From Halioglobus sp. (GTDB lineage Bacteria; Pseudomonadota; Gammaproteobacteria; Pseudomonadales; Halieaceae): a stretch of DNA of 64,000 nt. Position 1 is the stretch's first letter; each line of letters opens with the position of its first letter. A program made the position numbers and the translations under genes. The notes under the pieces were generated by a model. The model saw only the letters and a list, made by a program, of their open reading frames with translations, was not told the origin of the DNA and made no database searches. This document shows positions 43,568-54,233 of the stretch, piece after piece. Location of the stretch: assembly GCA_020443345.1 (NCBI GenBank), contig JAGRIH010000037.1, forward strand, positions 62,001 through 126,000, read 5' to 3'.

Positions 43568-44810
43568 TGGCCGCTGCCCTCGCCGGCGTCTGCACCGCCG
43601 GTTTTTCCCCCGACAGCAGATAGACCACCTCCGGCAGGTTTTCATCCCAACTGAAATGGCTGCTGATACGGGACCTGGCACGCACTCCCATGTCCGCGTG
43701 CGCACCGCCCAGCACCTGTCGTACGCAGTCCGCATACTGCCGCGCGGTATCGGCAATGAGTACGTGCTCGCCGTGCACCGCGTCTATGCCTTCCAGCCCC
43801 CTGGTCGTGACAATGACCGGACGCGCCATCGCCATGCCCTCGAGCACCTTGTTTTGTACCCCCCGGGCAATCCGCATGGGGGCCACCACGGCCCGGCAGT
43901 AGCGCAGGTAGGGGCGCACATCGTCCACCCGGCCGGTGACGCTGATCCCGGGCAGTCGCGACAGGCGGCTGACTCTGGCGTCGGGACTGCTGCCCACGAC
44001 GTAGAACCGAAGGTCCGGGTCCGCGGCGCGCAGTTGCGGGTAGACGTCCCGGGCAAACCACAACGCCGCGTCGATGTTTGGCCAGTAGTCCATGGCTCCG
44101 GTAAACACCAGCGCGCGCTCGCCCACCGCAAAGGGATTGTCCAGCGCCGCGTCCGGTGTGAAATACTCGGTATTCACGCCGTTGTTGTAATAACCGACCT
44201 TGGGGGCCGCCCGGGGCGCCAGTTCCCGGAACAGGGCGGCCTCGGCGGAGGACACGAACAGCGCCGCGTCGAAGGCGCTGGCCACCTCTTGCTCGTAGGC
44301 CAGCAGCAACCTGCCTTCGCGGCGATAGAGCCAGTTCATGGGCCAGCGCTTGCGGTGGGCGTACTGCTGCCACTTGTCCGAATCCACGTCGACAAAATCA
44401 ATCACCCGCCGCTGGAAAGACAGCTTCGGCTGCAGGGCGTACTGCGCCATCGCGGCAGAAAAGACCAGCAGATGCGCGATACCGTGCTGCGCAACCCGTT
44501 CGCGCACCCAGGCGCCCATGCGCGCATCGCGATAGTAGGGCAGTGACAGGACCTGGCCGCTGGCCAGCCCGAGCAGGCTGCGCGCCCGAGCGATCGCGGG
44601 ATGGAGCCGCACGAACAGGCTGTCGGCACAGTATTTTTCCACCTCCGGCACCCACGGCCAGTCCTGTGGATCGTCCACGAAAGTGGCCAGGTAAATGTCG
44701 AAGTGACGGCTCAGGTGGTGCAACAGGTGAAACGAGCGAATCTTGTCGCCCTTGTTGGGCGGATAGGGAATGCGGTGGCACAAAAACAGCAGCGGAATCT
44801 TCATCGCCAT
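43560..44810 (-). CDS. XrtA-associated sugar transferase 1 (TIGR03087 type)
   Basis: 416-residue GT4-like enzyme with the N-terminal LLFLCHRIPYPPNKGDKIRS that marks this exosortase-associated family. It also has VIDFVDVDSDKWQQYA, VGYYNNGVNTEYF, LVFTGAMDYWPNIDA and ARGVQNKVLEGMAMARPV. ATG 44810 shares one base with the stop of the upstream FemAB gene; a second ATG at 44804 is possible. It is one of the first committed glycosyltransferases of the repeat unit. Confidence 0.92.
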   Translation of the reverse strand: MAMKIPLLFLCHRIPYPPNKGDKIRSFHLLHHLSRHFDIYLATFVDDPQDWPWVPEVEKYCADSLFVRLHPAIARARSLLGLASGQVLSLPYYRDARMGAWVRERVAQHGIAHLLVFSAAMAQYALQPKLSFQRRVIDFVDVDSDKWQQYAHRKRWPMNWLYRREGRLLLAYEQEVASAFDAALFVSSAEAALFRELAPRAAPKVGYYNNGVNTEYFTPDAALDNPFAVGERALVFTGAMDYWPNIDAALWFARDVYPQLRAADPDLRFYVVGSSPDARVSRLSRLPGISVTGRVDDVRPYLRYCRAVVAPMRIARGVQNKVLEGMAMARPVIVTTRGLEGIDAVHGEHVLIADTARQYADCVRQVLGGAHADMGVRARSRISSHFSWDENLPEVVYLLSGEKPAVQTPARAAASA

Positions 44811-45841
44811 CACCCGAGGGAGCGCGCAATGTACGGACCAACCGCATTCGCCACCGGCAGGGGCAGCCGGGTCCAGGTGTTGATCAGCGCGCGGTATTTC
44901 GGGTTGCTGGGATTGACATCCGGCAGCGCATCCGCTTTCACCAGATAGTACTCGTAAGGCAGTGGCTGCGGCTCAAAGCCGTAGTTTTTCTTGAAACTGA
45001 ACGGGCCGGTACCGATCTTGCTGCGCCCGAAGTCGAACAGGCGATAGCCCTCTGCGGCGGCGCTGCGCATCAGCTCCCAGTACATGAAGTGGTTGACTCC
45101 CCGGATACTGCGCGCCCGGGAAATACTGCCGCTGTAGTAGGGCAGCACTTCATCGCGAAAGTAAAAGCTCATCACACCCGCGACATCCTGGCCTTCCTGG
45201 GTGATCATCAGCACGGTGCAATCGCGCGCAAACACCTCGCGCAGGATGCGCAGGTAGCGCGCAGAAAATACCGGGGTGCCCAGATTTCTGACACTCTCGG
45301 CATACACCCGGTACAAGCGATCCACGCCGTCGTCCCACTCGCTGTGTAATCCCTCCTTCACGCCCTTGCGGATCATGGCCCGCTGGCGGTTGGGAATCGC
45401 CTTGAGATTCACCTCGTCATCCGCAGCGATTCGCTTGCGAAAGGTGTAGTACAAATCCTTTACCGGCCAGTCGCTGTCACTGGCCCGATCATTGCGCAAC
45501 TCCAGCGCGCCGACACCGAGCGAGTCCGCCAGGCGACAGGCTTCCCGACGCAGTACCCGCGCGGCCTCCGGGGTGTCGGCGACAATGCCGCCGTAGACGC
45601 AAAACGGCAGCGAGGAAAGGGAATGGCCGAACAGCAGGCTCTTCACTTCTGCCAGGGGCAGCACCCCCAACAGCTCCCCCGCCCGCTCGGCGTAGAGGAA
45701 GTGTGTGCGATGGCCAAAGGCACGCTCGAGCACGCGTTTCCATCCGGAGCGGTGAAAGAAAGTGGCGCCGCTGGCCCGCTCCACATAGGCGTCCCAGCGC
45801 GCGATCGCGCCGTCGTCCAGTGTGTTGACGCGGACCGTCAC
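44810..45841 (-). CDS. FemAB-family XrtA/PEP-CTERM-associated protein
   Basis: 343-residue GNAT-like FemAB-type protein of the exosortase A set (TIGR03019 type). FemAB relatives transfer amino acids from aminoacyl-tRNA; whether this group does so is not known. Markers are SGATFFHRSGWKRVLERAFG, FCVYGGIVADTPEA, KAIPNRQRAMIRKG, SISRARSIRGVNHFMYW and DFGRSKIGTGPFSFKKNYGF. The GTG start overlaps the upstream deacetylase stop. Together with amidotransferase and acyltransferases it suggests amino-acid-like decoration. Confidence 0.92.
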   Translation of the reverse strand: MTVRVNTLDDGAIARWDAYVERASGATFFHRSGWKRVLERAFGHRTHFLYAERAGELLGVLPLAEVKSLLFGHSLSSLPFCVYGGIVADTPEAARVLRREACRLADSLGVGALELRNDRASDSDWPVKDLYYTFRKRIAADDEVNLKAIPNRQRAMIRKGVKEGLHSEWDDGVDRLYRVYAESVRNLGTPVFSARYLRILREVFARDCTVLMITQEGQDVAGVMSFYFRDEVLPYYSGSISRARSIRGVNHFMYWELMRSAAAEGYRLFDFGRSKIGTGPFSFKKNYGFEPQPLPYEYYLVKADALPDVNPSNPKYRALINTWTRLPLPVANAVGPYIARSLG

Positions 45842-46712
45842 TTCCGGCCTTCCCCCGCCAGGAACACCTGATCCATGCGTCCCCAGCGAAAATCCGTCAG
45901 CAGTTTCTCGAGCCGCTGGTAAGTGCGCGCCAGGTTGAGGTAGTGACGAAAGCGCGTCTTGACGCCCAGACCCGCCAGGCGCGGCTGCTGTGGATCGATC
46001 TCCCAGGGGTGGAAATAGAAAATCCCCGGTTGCCCTTCTGTGCGATTGACACGCTCGAGAGCCCAGCGTGAGAACGCATAGGGAAACAGCCGGAACCAGC
46101 CGCCGCCGCCGCAGTTGATATTGCGCCCGGCCAGCGGCACCGTCGTAATGGGAATTTCCAGCAGCCGGCCGTCCGCGGTGGAATAGGAGAAGCGCGGCGA
46201 ACCGGGCATGCCGTACAGGTCGTGCCGGATCGGCACCACACTGGAACTGTACTGGTAACCCGCCGCTGCCAGTTCATGCCACGCCCAGCGTTGACCGGCG
46301 CCGATGGAGTAACTCGCCGCGCGGTAGCCTTTCACCGCGCTGCCGCTGATATCCTCCAGCAGACAGCGGGTACGGGTTATGTCCTCGCGAAACGCCGCCG
46401 GCGTCTGCGTGTTTACCCGCACATGCTCCCACCCGTGGCTGGCCAGTTCGTGACCGTTTTCGGCTATTTTCTCGATCAAGCGGGGATAGCGCTGCGCCAC
46501 CCAGCCCAGGGTAAAGAAAGTCCCGCGCACACCGTGCGTATCGAAGAGTGCGAGGATGCGCTCGACATTTGCCTCCACGCGACATCCGATACTGTTCCAG
46601 TCGGCCCTGGCCACATAAGGCTCGAACGCCGACACCTGGAAATAGTCTTCCACGTCCACGGTCATGGCGTTGACAATCCGGGCAGTTCCCGGTGACGGCT
46701 CGCGTGCATCCA

Positions 46713-46713
<1 letters not shown>
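45838..46713 (-). CDS. XrtA-associated polysaccharide deacetylase (DUF3473)
   Basis: 291-residue deacetylase of the exosortase A type (TIGR03006, NodB plus DUF3473). Motifs: NAMTVDVEDYFQVSAFEP, GTFFTLGWVAQRYP, HELASHGWEHV (metal-binding histidines), YRAASYSIG, and in the DUF3473 part NINCGGGGWFRLFPY and FYFHPWEIDP. ATG 46713 shares a base with the wecB stop. It may deacetylate HexNAc residues of the nascent polymer. Confidence 0.93.
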
Positions 46714-47852
<1,139 letters not shown>

Positions 47853-47863
47853 GGTGACCGCCC

Positions 47864-49366
47864 CTAAAAAGTGTAGCGTAAACTGACCGTGAAACGGTTT
47901 TCCTGGTACTCGTTAGAGCGCGTATCGGACTGCCGGTCGGTAAATTCATAGTTCGCGAACACGTTCAGGTTATTGCCCAGTTGCCGGTCCACGCCGAGCC
48001 GCAAGCGCCAGGTATCCGACTCCAGCGTAGTGACCGGACCGATGGTATTTTTTGGTTCCTGCCGGCTCCAACTGAGATCCCCATGTGCGCCGAACACACG
48101 CGACAACTGGCGATTGAGAGAGATGCCATAGTCCTGAAACGTCGATTCACTGCCCTCCTCCGCACGCGTCTGGTCCGAATGGCTGCCGTAAAGGCGCAGC
48201 CGCGCGCGGCGGCCCTGGTAGACGTAGGACAGGGTAAAACGTTCATCCAGTATGGGACTGTTGGTCAGGGTCGTCTCGTTACCCGACAGATCCACCGGCT
48301 GCCCGGTTGCCGGATCGATCGGGTTGCCGAATTCATCCTGCGCCGGCAGGAAGTCGTCGCGACTGCGGATATTGCGATCGTAGGTGAGATCGCGGCGATA
48401 ACTGGCCTCCAGTACACTGCGCTTGTGGCGATGGCTGACGGAAAACCGCGGAGTACTGCCAAAGAAGCGGTCGCCCGTTCCCACCTCTACCGTAGTGCGG
48501 CGGTTGGGCGTCCAGCGCAGCCCGACATCCCAGAAACTGCCGTCGATATCATCGCGGGACGACACGAAATCGTTCCACTCCTCGCCGTAATAGCCGTTGA
48601 CCTGCCAGACCCTGTCGATCTGATACCCCGCGGTGACGCGCGCGGAGCTCAACTCACTGCGCTGTTCCGCGCGCCCGCGGGTCTGGGTGTAATCGATTTC
48701 ATCGTAATCACCCTGCACGCCCCAGGAAAACGGCTGACTGGCCGGCCCGCTGTCGAGTGCGAGTTCGACGTGCTGCTGCTGGCTGTCACCGACCACGTCG
48801 GCGCTGTTGGTTTCCTCGTCCCAGGTGTAGCGCAACAGGAGACTGGCGACGTCCTTGAAACGCCGCGCCACGTAGGGGCTCACGCTGTAGCGGTAGGTGG
48901 TATTGGTGTTGCCGTTGCGGTTCAGCCCATCGTTGCCGCCCGGCAGAAAGGGGCTGATTTTGTTCTGGTCAATGGTGGCGCTGGCATCCACACCGGCCCA
49001 GTCCTCCACCACGGTAGTGTGAGCACCTGCGCGCAGACGGGGCGCGAACTGATCCCGGTTGCCCAGCCCGGCGCCACCGGCGCATCCGAGATCTTCGAGA
49101 CGGCTGTCCGAGAGGCTGTTGATTTCAACCATCGCGGCAATATCCAGACTGGCTCGGCTGCCCTCGCCACGCAGGGCGATATCCGGGGTCACCGTGCCTA
49201 CCCACTCATCCTGTTCGTTGTCGGGCGACAGGCAGACGTTGTCCGTGTAGATCAGCGCGGGGGTGACACCCGCGGTCCTCTCCCACTCGGCCGCGGCGAC
49301 ACCGCTGCACACCGCGGCGACCAGACAGGCGCCACCCCATGCGGATCCCTTGCCACGTTTGAGCAT
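47864..49366 (-). CDS. PEP-CTERM system-associated outer-membrane beta-barrel protein
   Basis: 500-residue exported protein: signal peptide (GGACLVAAVCSGVAAAEW) then alternating beta strands to a C-terminal aromatic SLRYTF, the usual end of an outer-membrane barrel. It matches the uncharacterised exosortase-locus barrel family (TIGR03016 type). It may form the outer-membrane channel for the polysaccharide, since the export lipoprotein encoded upstream is short. It lies between the tyrosine kinase and wecB genes. Confidence 0.9.
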   Translation of the reverse strand: MLKRGKGSAWGGACLVAAVCSGVAAAEWERTAGVTPALIYTDNVCLSPDNEQDEWVGTVTPDIALRGEGSRASLDIAAMVEINSLSDSRLEDLGCAGGAGLGNRDQFAPRLRAGAHTTVVEDWAGVDASATIDQNKISPFLPGGNDGLNRNGNTNTTYRYSVSPYVARRFKDVASLLLRYTWDEETNSADVVGDSQQQHVELALDSGPASQPFSWGVQGDYDEIDYTQTRGRAEQRSELSSARVTAGYQIDRVWQVNGYYGEEWNDFVSSRDDIDGSFWDVGLRWTPNRRTTVEVGTGDRFFGSTPRFSVSHRHKRSVLEASYRRDLTYDRNIRSRDDFLPAQDEFGNPIDPATGQPVDLSGNETTLTNSPILDERFTLSYVYQGRRARLRLYGSHSDQTRAEEGSESTFQDYGISLNRQLSRVFGAHGDLSWSRQEPKNTIGPVTTLESDTWRLRLGVDRQLGNNLNVFANYEFTDRQSDTRSNEYQENRFTVSLRYTF

Positions 49367-49381
49367 GCCTACTGCGCCACT

Positions 49382-50392
49382 CTAGGCACTGCCGCCAGCC
49401 GGCGCCGAACGCTCGCCATAACCGTAACCATAGCCGTAACCGTAGCCGTAGCCGTAACCGTAGCCATAACCCAGCCCGAAGAGGTTGTTGCGGCGCCCGT
49501 GCGCCTTGTTGAGTATCATGCCGATGATCTTGTCTTCGCCGATGTGTTCCAGCGCCTCGGTTATCGCCTCCTGGGGTGTTTCGTCGGTGCTGACCACAAA
49601 GGCGATCTGCCCCATAAAGCTGGCCAGCACACTGGCCTCGGTGGTCAACAGCAGCGGCGGTGAATCAAACACGATGACCCGATCGGAATAGCGCCTGGAC
49701 AGTTCCACCATGAGACTCTTCATGGCCTGACTGGCGAGCAGTTCGTTGCAGCGCTCGTGCAGATTGCCCGCGGGCAGGATGCGCAGGTTGTCCAGGTCCG
49801 TCTGCAAAATGGTATCGGCCAGGGTAATGCCCTTGTCTTCCAGCACGTCGATCAAGCCCGGGCTCTTCGCCGGCACTCCCAGCACATGCCCGGCCGAAGC
49901 CTTGGCGACGTCGGCATCCACGAACAGAACGGTTTTATCCTGCTCCATGGCGATGCTCAGGGCCATGTTGATGGCGGTAAAGGTCTTGCCGTCGCCCTGC
50001 AGCGCACTGGTCACCATAATGAGGTTGGTGTTGTCCACGCCAGCGGCGGCGGCGCCGTCTATGTTGCGCAGCAGCGGGCGCTTGATGGTACGGAATTCCT
50101 CGGCAATACGACTGCGCGGAGACGTTGGCGTGAGCATGCCCCGCGCGGCCAGATCAGCCAGCGGCAAGGCCAGAATGTCGCCCGCGGCGCGCTGCCTGGG
50201 GCCCGCCCCATGTTCCCCCCGCGCCCGGTCGCCCGGCGGCGTCGATCGCGGGGTGGCCCGCCCTGGCGCCCCGGGTTCCTGACTGACGGCTTTTTCCAGC
50301 GTCGCCACCGCGTGTTCGACAGGCGCTCTCGCCGCATCCGGCTGCAGGCCGGCCCGCTCCAGTTTATCGACGGCTTTTTCTATCGTACTCAT
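49382..50392 (-). CDS. XrtA-associated tyrosine autokinase (BY-kinase)
   Basis: 336-residue cytoplasmic BY-kinase that controls chain length and export (TIGR03018 type). Walker A is SALQGDGKT at 129-137, Walker A' VLFVDADV at 155-162, and a Walker B-like VIVFDSPPLLL follows. The C-terminus ends in nine Tyr-Gly repeats before ERSAPAGGSA, an unusually regular autophosphorylation tail. ATG 50392 has GGGGAAG just upstream; a longer in-frame start at 50434 is unlikely. It pairs with the chain-length protein encoded just upstream, and its phosphatase may be the LMW-PTP at 15.6-16.2 kb. Confidence 0.93.
   Translation of the reverse strand: MSTIEKAVDKLERAGLQPDAARAPVEHAVATLEKAVSQEPGAPGRATPRSTPPGDRARGEHGAGPRQRAAGDILALPLADLAARGMLTPTSPRSRIAEEFRTIKRPLLRNIDGAAAAGVDNTNLIMVTSALQGDGKTFTAINMALSIAMEQDKTVLFVDADVAKASAGHVLGVPAKSPGLIDVLEDKGITLADTILQTDLDNLRILPAGNLHERCNELLASQAMKSLMVELSRRYSDRVIVFDSPPLLLTTEASVLASFMGQIAFVVSTDETPQEAITEALEHIGEDKIIGMILNKAHGRRNNLFGLGYGYGYGYGYGYGYGYGYGERSAPAGGSA
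49415..49468 (-). repeat. Tandem 6-bp repeat encoding (Tyr-Gly)9
   Basis: Nine copies of TAY-GGY (minus strand) form the 3' part of the tyrosine kinase gene. Third-position changes between TAC/TAT and GGC/GGT break the identity. Such hexamer arrays can gain or lose units in frame, changing the number of phosphorylatable tyrosines. Confidence 0.9.
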
Positions 50393-50434
50393 GGTCTTCC
50401 CCTGGTGAGATCGCGCCCACTTTGCAGCTGCCAA

Positions 50435-51976
50435 TCAGGACAGCATCAGCACCTGCCCGATATTCAGGCCGACAAAGGCGACCATCAACACCGCCACCAG
50501 TGATGAAAAAACAACCAAGCCCCAGGCGTCCCGTTTGCTTTGTTCTGGTGTCGGGATCAATGTCACGGTGCCCAGCAGCGGCAGGCCGGTCAGCTTGGTC
50601 AGCGATTGCTGGTCGACCACCACCGGCCTGATCAGTGAAGCCAGCAGGGCCAGCGCCGCACCGGCACCGAGCGCGACCACCAGCACCAGCGTGTTCAACA
50701 ACAACTTGTTGGGTTCGCTGGGACGCGACGGGACGAAAGGCGGGTCGATCACCCGGAACGTGACATCGCTGGCATTTTGCTGGACATCCTCGGACAACTT
50801 GGCCGCCTCGCGGCGCTGCAGCAGTTCCTGGTGCTGGGAGGCGATTACCTGGTAATCGCGGTCCAGTTGTTTGAGCTGCGCCTCGATCTCCGGAATGCTG
50901 TTGACCTTGTCGTTCAATGCCTGCACCCGCGCCTCGTATTCCGCCACGCGTACCCGCAGTTCCGCCACCTGGGCGTCCGTTTCTCCGAGCATCGCGCGCA
51001 TCCCCTGATACACCGGGCTGGACGAGAGCCCGGCGTATGCACCGGTGTAGTCGTTGGCGCGGGCCGATTCCAGTTCAGCGCGTTTTTCAGCCTCCAGTTC
51101 CTGGATCAGGCCGCGGATCTGGCGGACTTCCGGGTGGCGTTCGGTGTACTTTGCCAGCAGGGCGTCCATCTTTGCATTCAGTGCCTGGATCCGGGCATCC
51201 AGCGGCGAATCGGAAGCGCTGATACCGCTGGACAGGAATACCGGCTCCTCGCCGTCGATCTGCCGCTGCAGTTCCCGGCGCCGGTTTTCCATTTCCCGGA
51301 GCTGTAACTTGGCGGCGGAGAGTTCCCGCGCGGCCTGGTCCAGGCGCGCATAAAAGCCGCCCCCCTCACCGGGCAGCACACCGACGTGCCGCTGTTTGAA
51401 CGCGGCCAGGCGGCTTTCGGCTTCGACCAGGCGTTGTTCATAGTCGGCAATTTGCTGGTCCAGAAAATCCTGCGCACCGGTATTCACCTCGCGCTTGTCG
51501 CTGAGACCGCTCTCGATGAACACGGTGATCAATGCCTGGGTTATGCGCTTGGCGATGTCGCGGTCGGCATCCAGTACCTCGATGGAATACAGCGAAGAAT
51601 TGCCCCGGTCGCCATACAGACTGATAGCGCCGCGCAACTCGGTGAGAAATTCCTCTTTCTCGCGGTCGGTCTGCACCTCCAGATCCAGGTCCGTCATGCG
51701 CATGACTTTTTCCAGATTGGGTCGGCTCAGCAGGGTGCGGCTCATCATGGCGATGCGCTGGTCCACGTTGGGCTGGATGGCCAGGCCGCGCAGCAGCGGG
51801 CGCAGCACGTTGTTGCTGTCCACGTAGATTCTGGCGGTACTGACGTAGGCCTCCGGCATCTGCTGCACGAACAGCCAGCCGCCCAGGGCGATGACCCAGG
51901 CGACCACCAGCGCCAGCCAGCGAAAGCGCCAGACACCCCAGACGTAGCTCAATATTTGCGCGATGGCTTCCTGCAT
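50435..51976 (-). CDS. XrtA-associated polysaccharide chain-length determinant (Wzz/PCP-like)
   Basis: 513-residue polysaccharide co-polymerase (TIGR03007 type). One membrane helix near the N-terminus (LALVVAWVIALGGWLFV), a long periplasmic coiled-coil region (LVEAESRLAAFKQRH, AAKLQLREMENRRRELQRQ), then a proline-rich segment (DPPFVPSRPSEPNK) and a second helix (LNTLVLVVALGAGAALALLA). A further hydrophobic C-terminal helix is present. It forms the inner-membrane ring that contacts the BY-kinase encoded next. Confidence 0.93.
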   Translation of the reverse strand: MQEAIAQILSYVWGVWRFRWLALVVAWVIALGGWLFVQQMPEAYVSTARIYVDSNNVLRPLLRGLAIQPNVDQRIAMMSRTLLSRPNLEKVMRMTDLDLEVQTDREKEEFLTELRGAISLYGDRGNSSLYSIEVLDADRDIAKRITQALITVFIESGLSDKREVNTGAQDFLDQQIADYEQRLVEAESRLAAFKQRHVGVLPGEGGGFYARLDQAARELSAAKLQLREMENRRRELQRQIDGEEPVFLSSGISASDSPLDARIQALNAKMDALLAKYTERHPEVRQIRGLIQELEAEKRAELESARANDYTGAYAGLSSSPVYQGMRAMLGETDAQVAELRVRVAEYEARVQALNDKVNSIPEIEAQLKQLDRDYQVIASQHQELLQRREAAKLSEDVQQNASDVTFRVIDPPFVPSRPSEPNKLLLNTLVLVVALGAGAALALLASLIRPVVVDQQSLTKLTGLPLLGTVTLIPTPEQSKRDAWGLVVFSSLVAVLMVAFVGLNIGQVLMLS

Positions 51977-52020
51977 ATTAGGGCCTGTTCACACTCTCTG
52001 CTGAAAAAGAACTGGCGTCG

Positions 52021-52656
52021 CTAGAACCACGACTCGGAAATAATCACCACATCGCCGGGCTGCAAATCCAGATCGGCCGAGATATCGCCGTCCTTGAGCA
52101 GGTCGTCCAGGCGCAGCGCGTAACTCTTCTGGCCGCTGCTGTCCGTGCGCACCAGTACCGAGTTGTTGCCGGAGGCGAACTCGGTCATACCGCCCACGGC
52201 GATCATCAGGTCCAGCAGGGTCATGTGTTTGCGATACGGCACGCTCGACGGGGTCGTGGCTTCCCCCACTACGCGCACCTGCTGTTCGGGCACGCCGACA
52301 AAACCGTTGACAATGACGCTGACCACGGGGTGCTTGACGTACTCGCCGTAGACCTTCTCGATGTCCCGGGCCAGTTGCGTCGAGGTCTTGCCGCTGGCAT
52401 CGACATCCTCCACCAGGCGGGTCGTGAACTTGCCGTCGGGACGCACCACACCGGTGGTGGTCAACTCCTCATTGCCCCAGACAAAAATCTCCATCGTGTC
52501 GCCGGGGCCGATCACGTAGTTGTAGTCCTGATCCATATAGCGCTGCGCCGGGGGGACTTCCGGGAGCGAGCCGCCACAGGCGGCGATCATGCAGGAAGCG
52601 CATAGCACGGCCAGTGCCGCCGACAAGCGCCGAAACGCGGTGTAAAGGCTGGTCAT
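52021..52656 (-). CDS. XrtA-associated polysaccharide export lipoprotein (Wza-like)
   Basis: 211-residue export lipoprotein (TIGR03027 type) with lipobox MIAAC, followed by a polysaccharide biosynthesis/export domain (YVIGPGDTMEIFVWGNEEL, TGVVRPDGKFTTRLVEDV) and SLBB-like regions (VRVVGEATTPSSVPYRKHM, LQPGDVVIISE). It is much shorter than Wza and lacks a C-terminal amphipathic pore helix, so the barrel protein at 47.9-49.4 kb may supply the pore. It is the first gene of the long core operon. Confidence 0.93.
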   Translation of the reverse strand: MTSLYTAFRRLSAALAVLCASCMIAACGGSLPEVPPAQRYMDQDYNYVIGPGDTMEIFVWGNEELTTTGVVRPDGKFTTRLVEDVDASGKTSTQLARDIEKVYGEYVKHPVVSVIVNGFVGVPEQQVRVVGEATTPSSVPYRKHMTLLDLMIAVGGMTEFASGNNSVLVRTDSSGQKSYALRLDDLLKDGDISADLDLQPGDVVIISESWF

Positions 52657-52753
52657 GATTATTTTCCCCCTGACGAACCGAAGATGATCCCTGAGTGACG
52701 AAGCACAGGGAGTCTAGCACGCCGTCGTTCGCTCGCACTAGAGACTGGGGAAC

Positions 52754-52773
52754 TCTGTGACAAGAGTCACAGA
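52754..52773. repeat. 8-bp perfect inverted repeat over the stop of the XrtA-associated ATPase gene
   Basis: TCTGTGAC (52754-52761) and GTCACAGA (52766-52773) flank a 4-base loop. It lies at the 3' end of the ATPase gene and about 100 bases upstream of the core operon start. No T-tract follows, so it is either an operator, an attenuating hairpin or a poor terminator. Confidence 0.45.
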
Positions 52774-54068
52774 ATATGGTCCCGCCAGACGGCAAATGCC
52801 ACCAGCCCCCCGGCCAGCACCGCGGCCAGCACCAGAGACCAGATTTCCGCTCCACGGTGCGCGCGGCGCGCGGAACGCACCCGTTGCGCTCGCATGCTGT
52901 GTGGCTGTACACCGGCCCAATCGATGCTCTGCGGCACCTCCTGCGCCGGGTTGGCACAGGCGCTGCCGGCGTCCGCGGGAGCAGCGGATTGCGGCGCCTG
53001 TACCGCGTCACCCGCCCCGCGCGGGCGGGGGGGCGATGGCGGCTCGGATCCCGGCGGCTGGCCGCCGCTCTGCTGCCCGGCGCCGGCCGCAGACGCGGGA
53101 TCGAACGACGCCGGCCGGGGCGGCGGTGGCGCGGCGCTGGCGCGACGCTCGGCGGCGCTGCGGCTGGCCATGACAGCGGGCGCCGGCGCCATCCGGGGCG
53201 GCTCGAACACATCCGGGGCGAGGAACAGCTCATTGTGCAACAGGTTGCGGGTCGACAGTTGCTCCTCCTGCAGCTCGGAAACCACGCTGCGGGCGTCCGC
53301 CACAGTAATCCGGTGGCGCTGCTCCACGCAGCAATGCAGAAACAGGCGACTGCAGATCAGGTTGATGCGGCGCGGCACACCCTCGCTGAACAGGTGAATG
53401 ATGGGAAATACGCCGGCGCTGATCTCGGGGTCGTTGCGCCAGTGCACCGCCCGCAGACGGTGCTCCACATAGGCGCGCGTTTCGTCTTCGCGCAAGGTCT
53501 CCAGGTGACTGGCCGCCACAATGCGCTGGTGTACCTGCTCCAGTCCCTGGCTGTGCACCAGATCCCGCAATTCCGGCTGCCCCAACAGAAATATCTGCAC
53601 CAGCGGCTTGCCGTCCTGCTGCAGGTTGGTCAGCAGGCGCAGCTCCTCCAACGCCTTGTGCGTCAGGTCCTGCGCCTCATCGACGATCAACAGGGCGCGC
53701 CCACCCTCCTGGTTCAATTGCAGGAAATACGTGGTGAGCCGCTGCAGCACCAGGGACTTCTCCGCCGCGTCACCGTTCAGGTGAAAGGCAAAGGCGACCA
53801 TGCGCAGCAGGTCGTCCGCCGCGAGCTGAGTGCTGACCAGGTTTGCCACGGCCACATTGCTGTCGGCCAGCGACTCCACCAGGTCGCCGATCAGGGTGGT
53901 CTTGCCGGTGCCCGGACGGCCGGTGACCATGACAAAGCCCTCGGCGCGCATGAACGCATAGGCCATGTAGGCCTTGGCCTTGGCATAGTGGCGATGGCTG
54001 TAACAAAATCGATGGTCCGGGCTGAGGCGAAAGGGCTCTGCGCTCAGGTTGAAAAAATGCTCGTACAT
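52767..54068 (-). CDS. XrtA-associated AAA ATPase (ExeA/GspA-like) with C-terminal anchor
   Basis: 433-residue protein of the exosortase-associated ATPase family (TIGR03015 type). MYEHFFNLSAEPFRLSPD opens the domain; Walker A is VTGRPGTGKTTLIG, Walker B ALLIVDEAQDL, and VPRRINLICSR marks the sensor region. After about residue 280 comes a Pro/Ala/Gly-rich linker and a final helix (LVLAAVLAGGLVAFAVW) that would tether it to the inner membrane. ATG 54068 is used. Its divergent paralogue lacks this tail. The core operon starts about 110 bases downstream. Confidence 0.9.
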   Translation of the reverse strand: MYEHFFNLSAEPFRLSPDHRFCYSHRHYAKAKAYMAYAFMRAEGFVMVTGRPGTGKTTLIGDLVESLADSNVAVANLVSTQLAADDLLRMVAFAFHLNGDAAEKSLVLQRLTTYFLQLNQEGGRALLIVDEAQDLTHKALEELRLLTNLQQDGKPLVQIFLLGQPELRDLVHSQGLEQVHQRIVAASHLETLREDETRAYVEHRLRAVHWRNDPEISAGVFPIIHLFSEGVPRRINLICSRLFLHCCVEQRHRITVADARSVVSELQEEQLSTRNLLHNELFLAPDVFEPPRMAPAPAVMASRSAAERRASAAPPPPRPASFDPASAAGAGQQSGGQPPGSEPPSPPRPRGAGDAVQAPQSAAPADAGSACANPAQEVPQSIDWAGVQPHSMRAQRVRSARRAHRGAEIWSLVLAAVLAGGLVAFAVWRDHIL

Positions 54069-54233
54069 CCGCTCCAAGCCTGTCGGGGGAAAAATGGCGC
54101 GGGCCAGGATACAGGTTCACCCCGGACACCTGTCAACGCGGTATCGCGCAGCCCGGCTGCCTGAACTGCAACGCAATTGCGCCCGAGTTGTGCACTGCGT
54201 CGCATAAATCGCCAACACTGGGCACTTGTCGGG

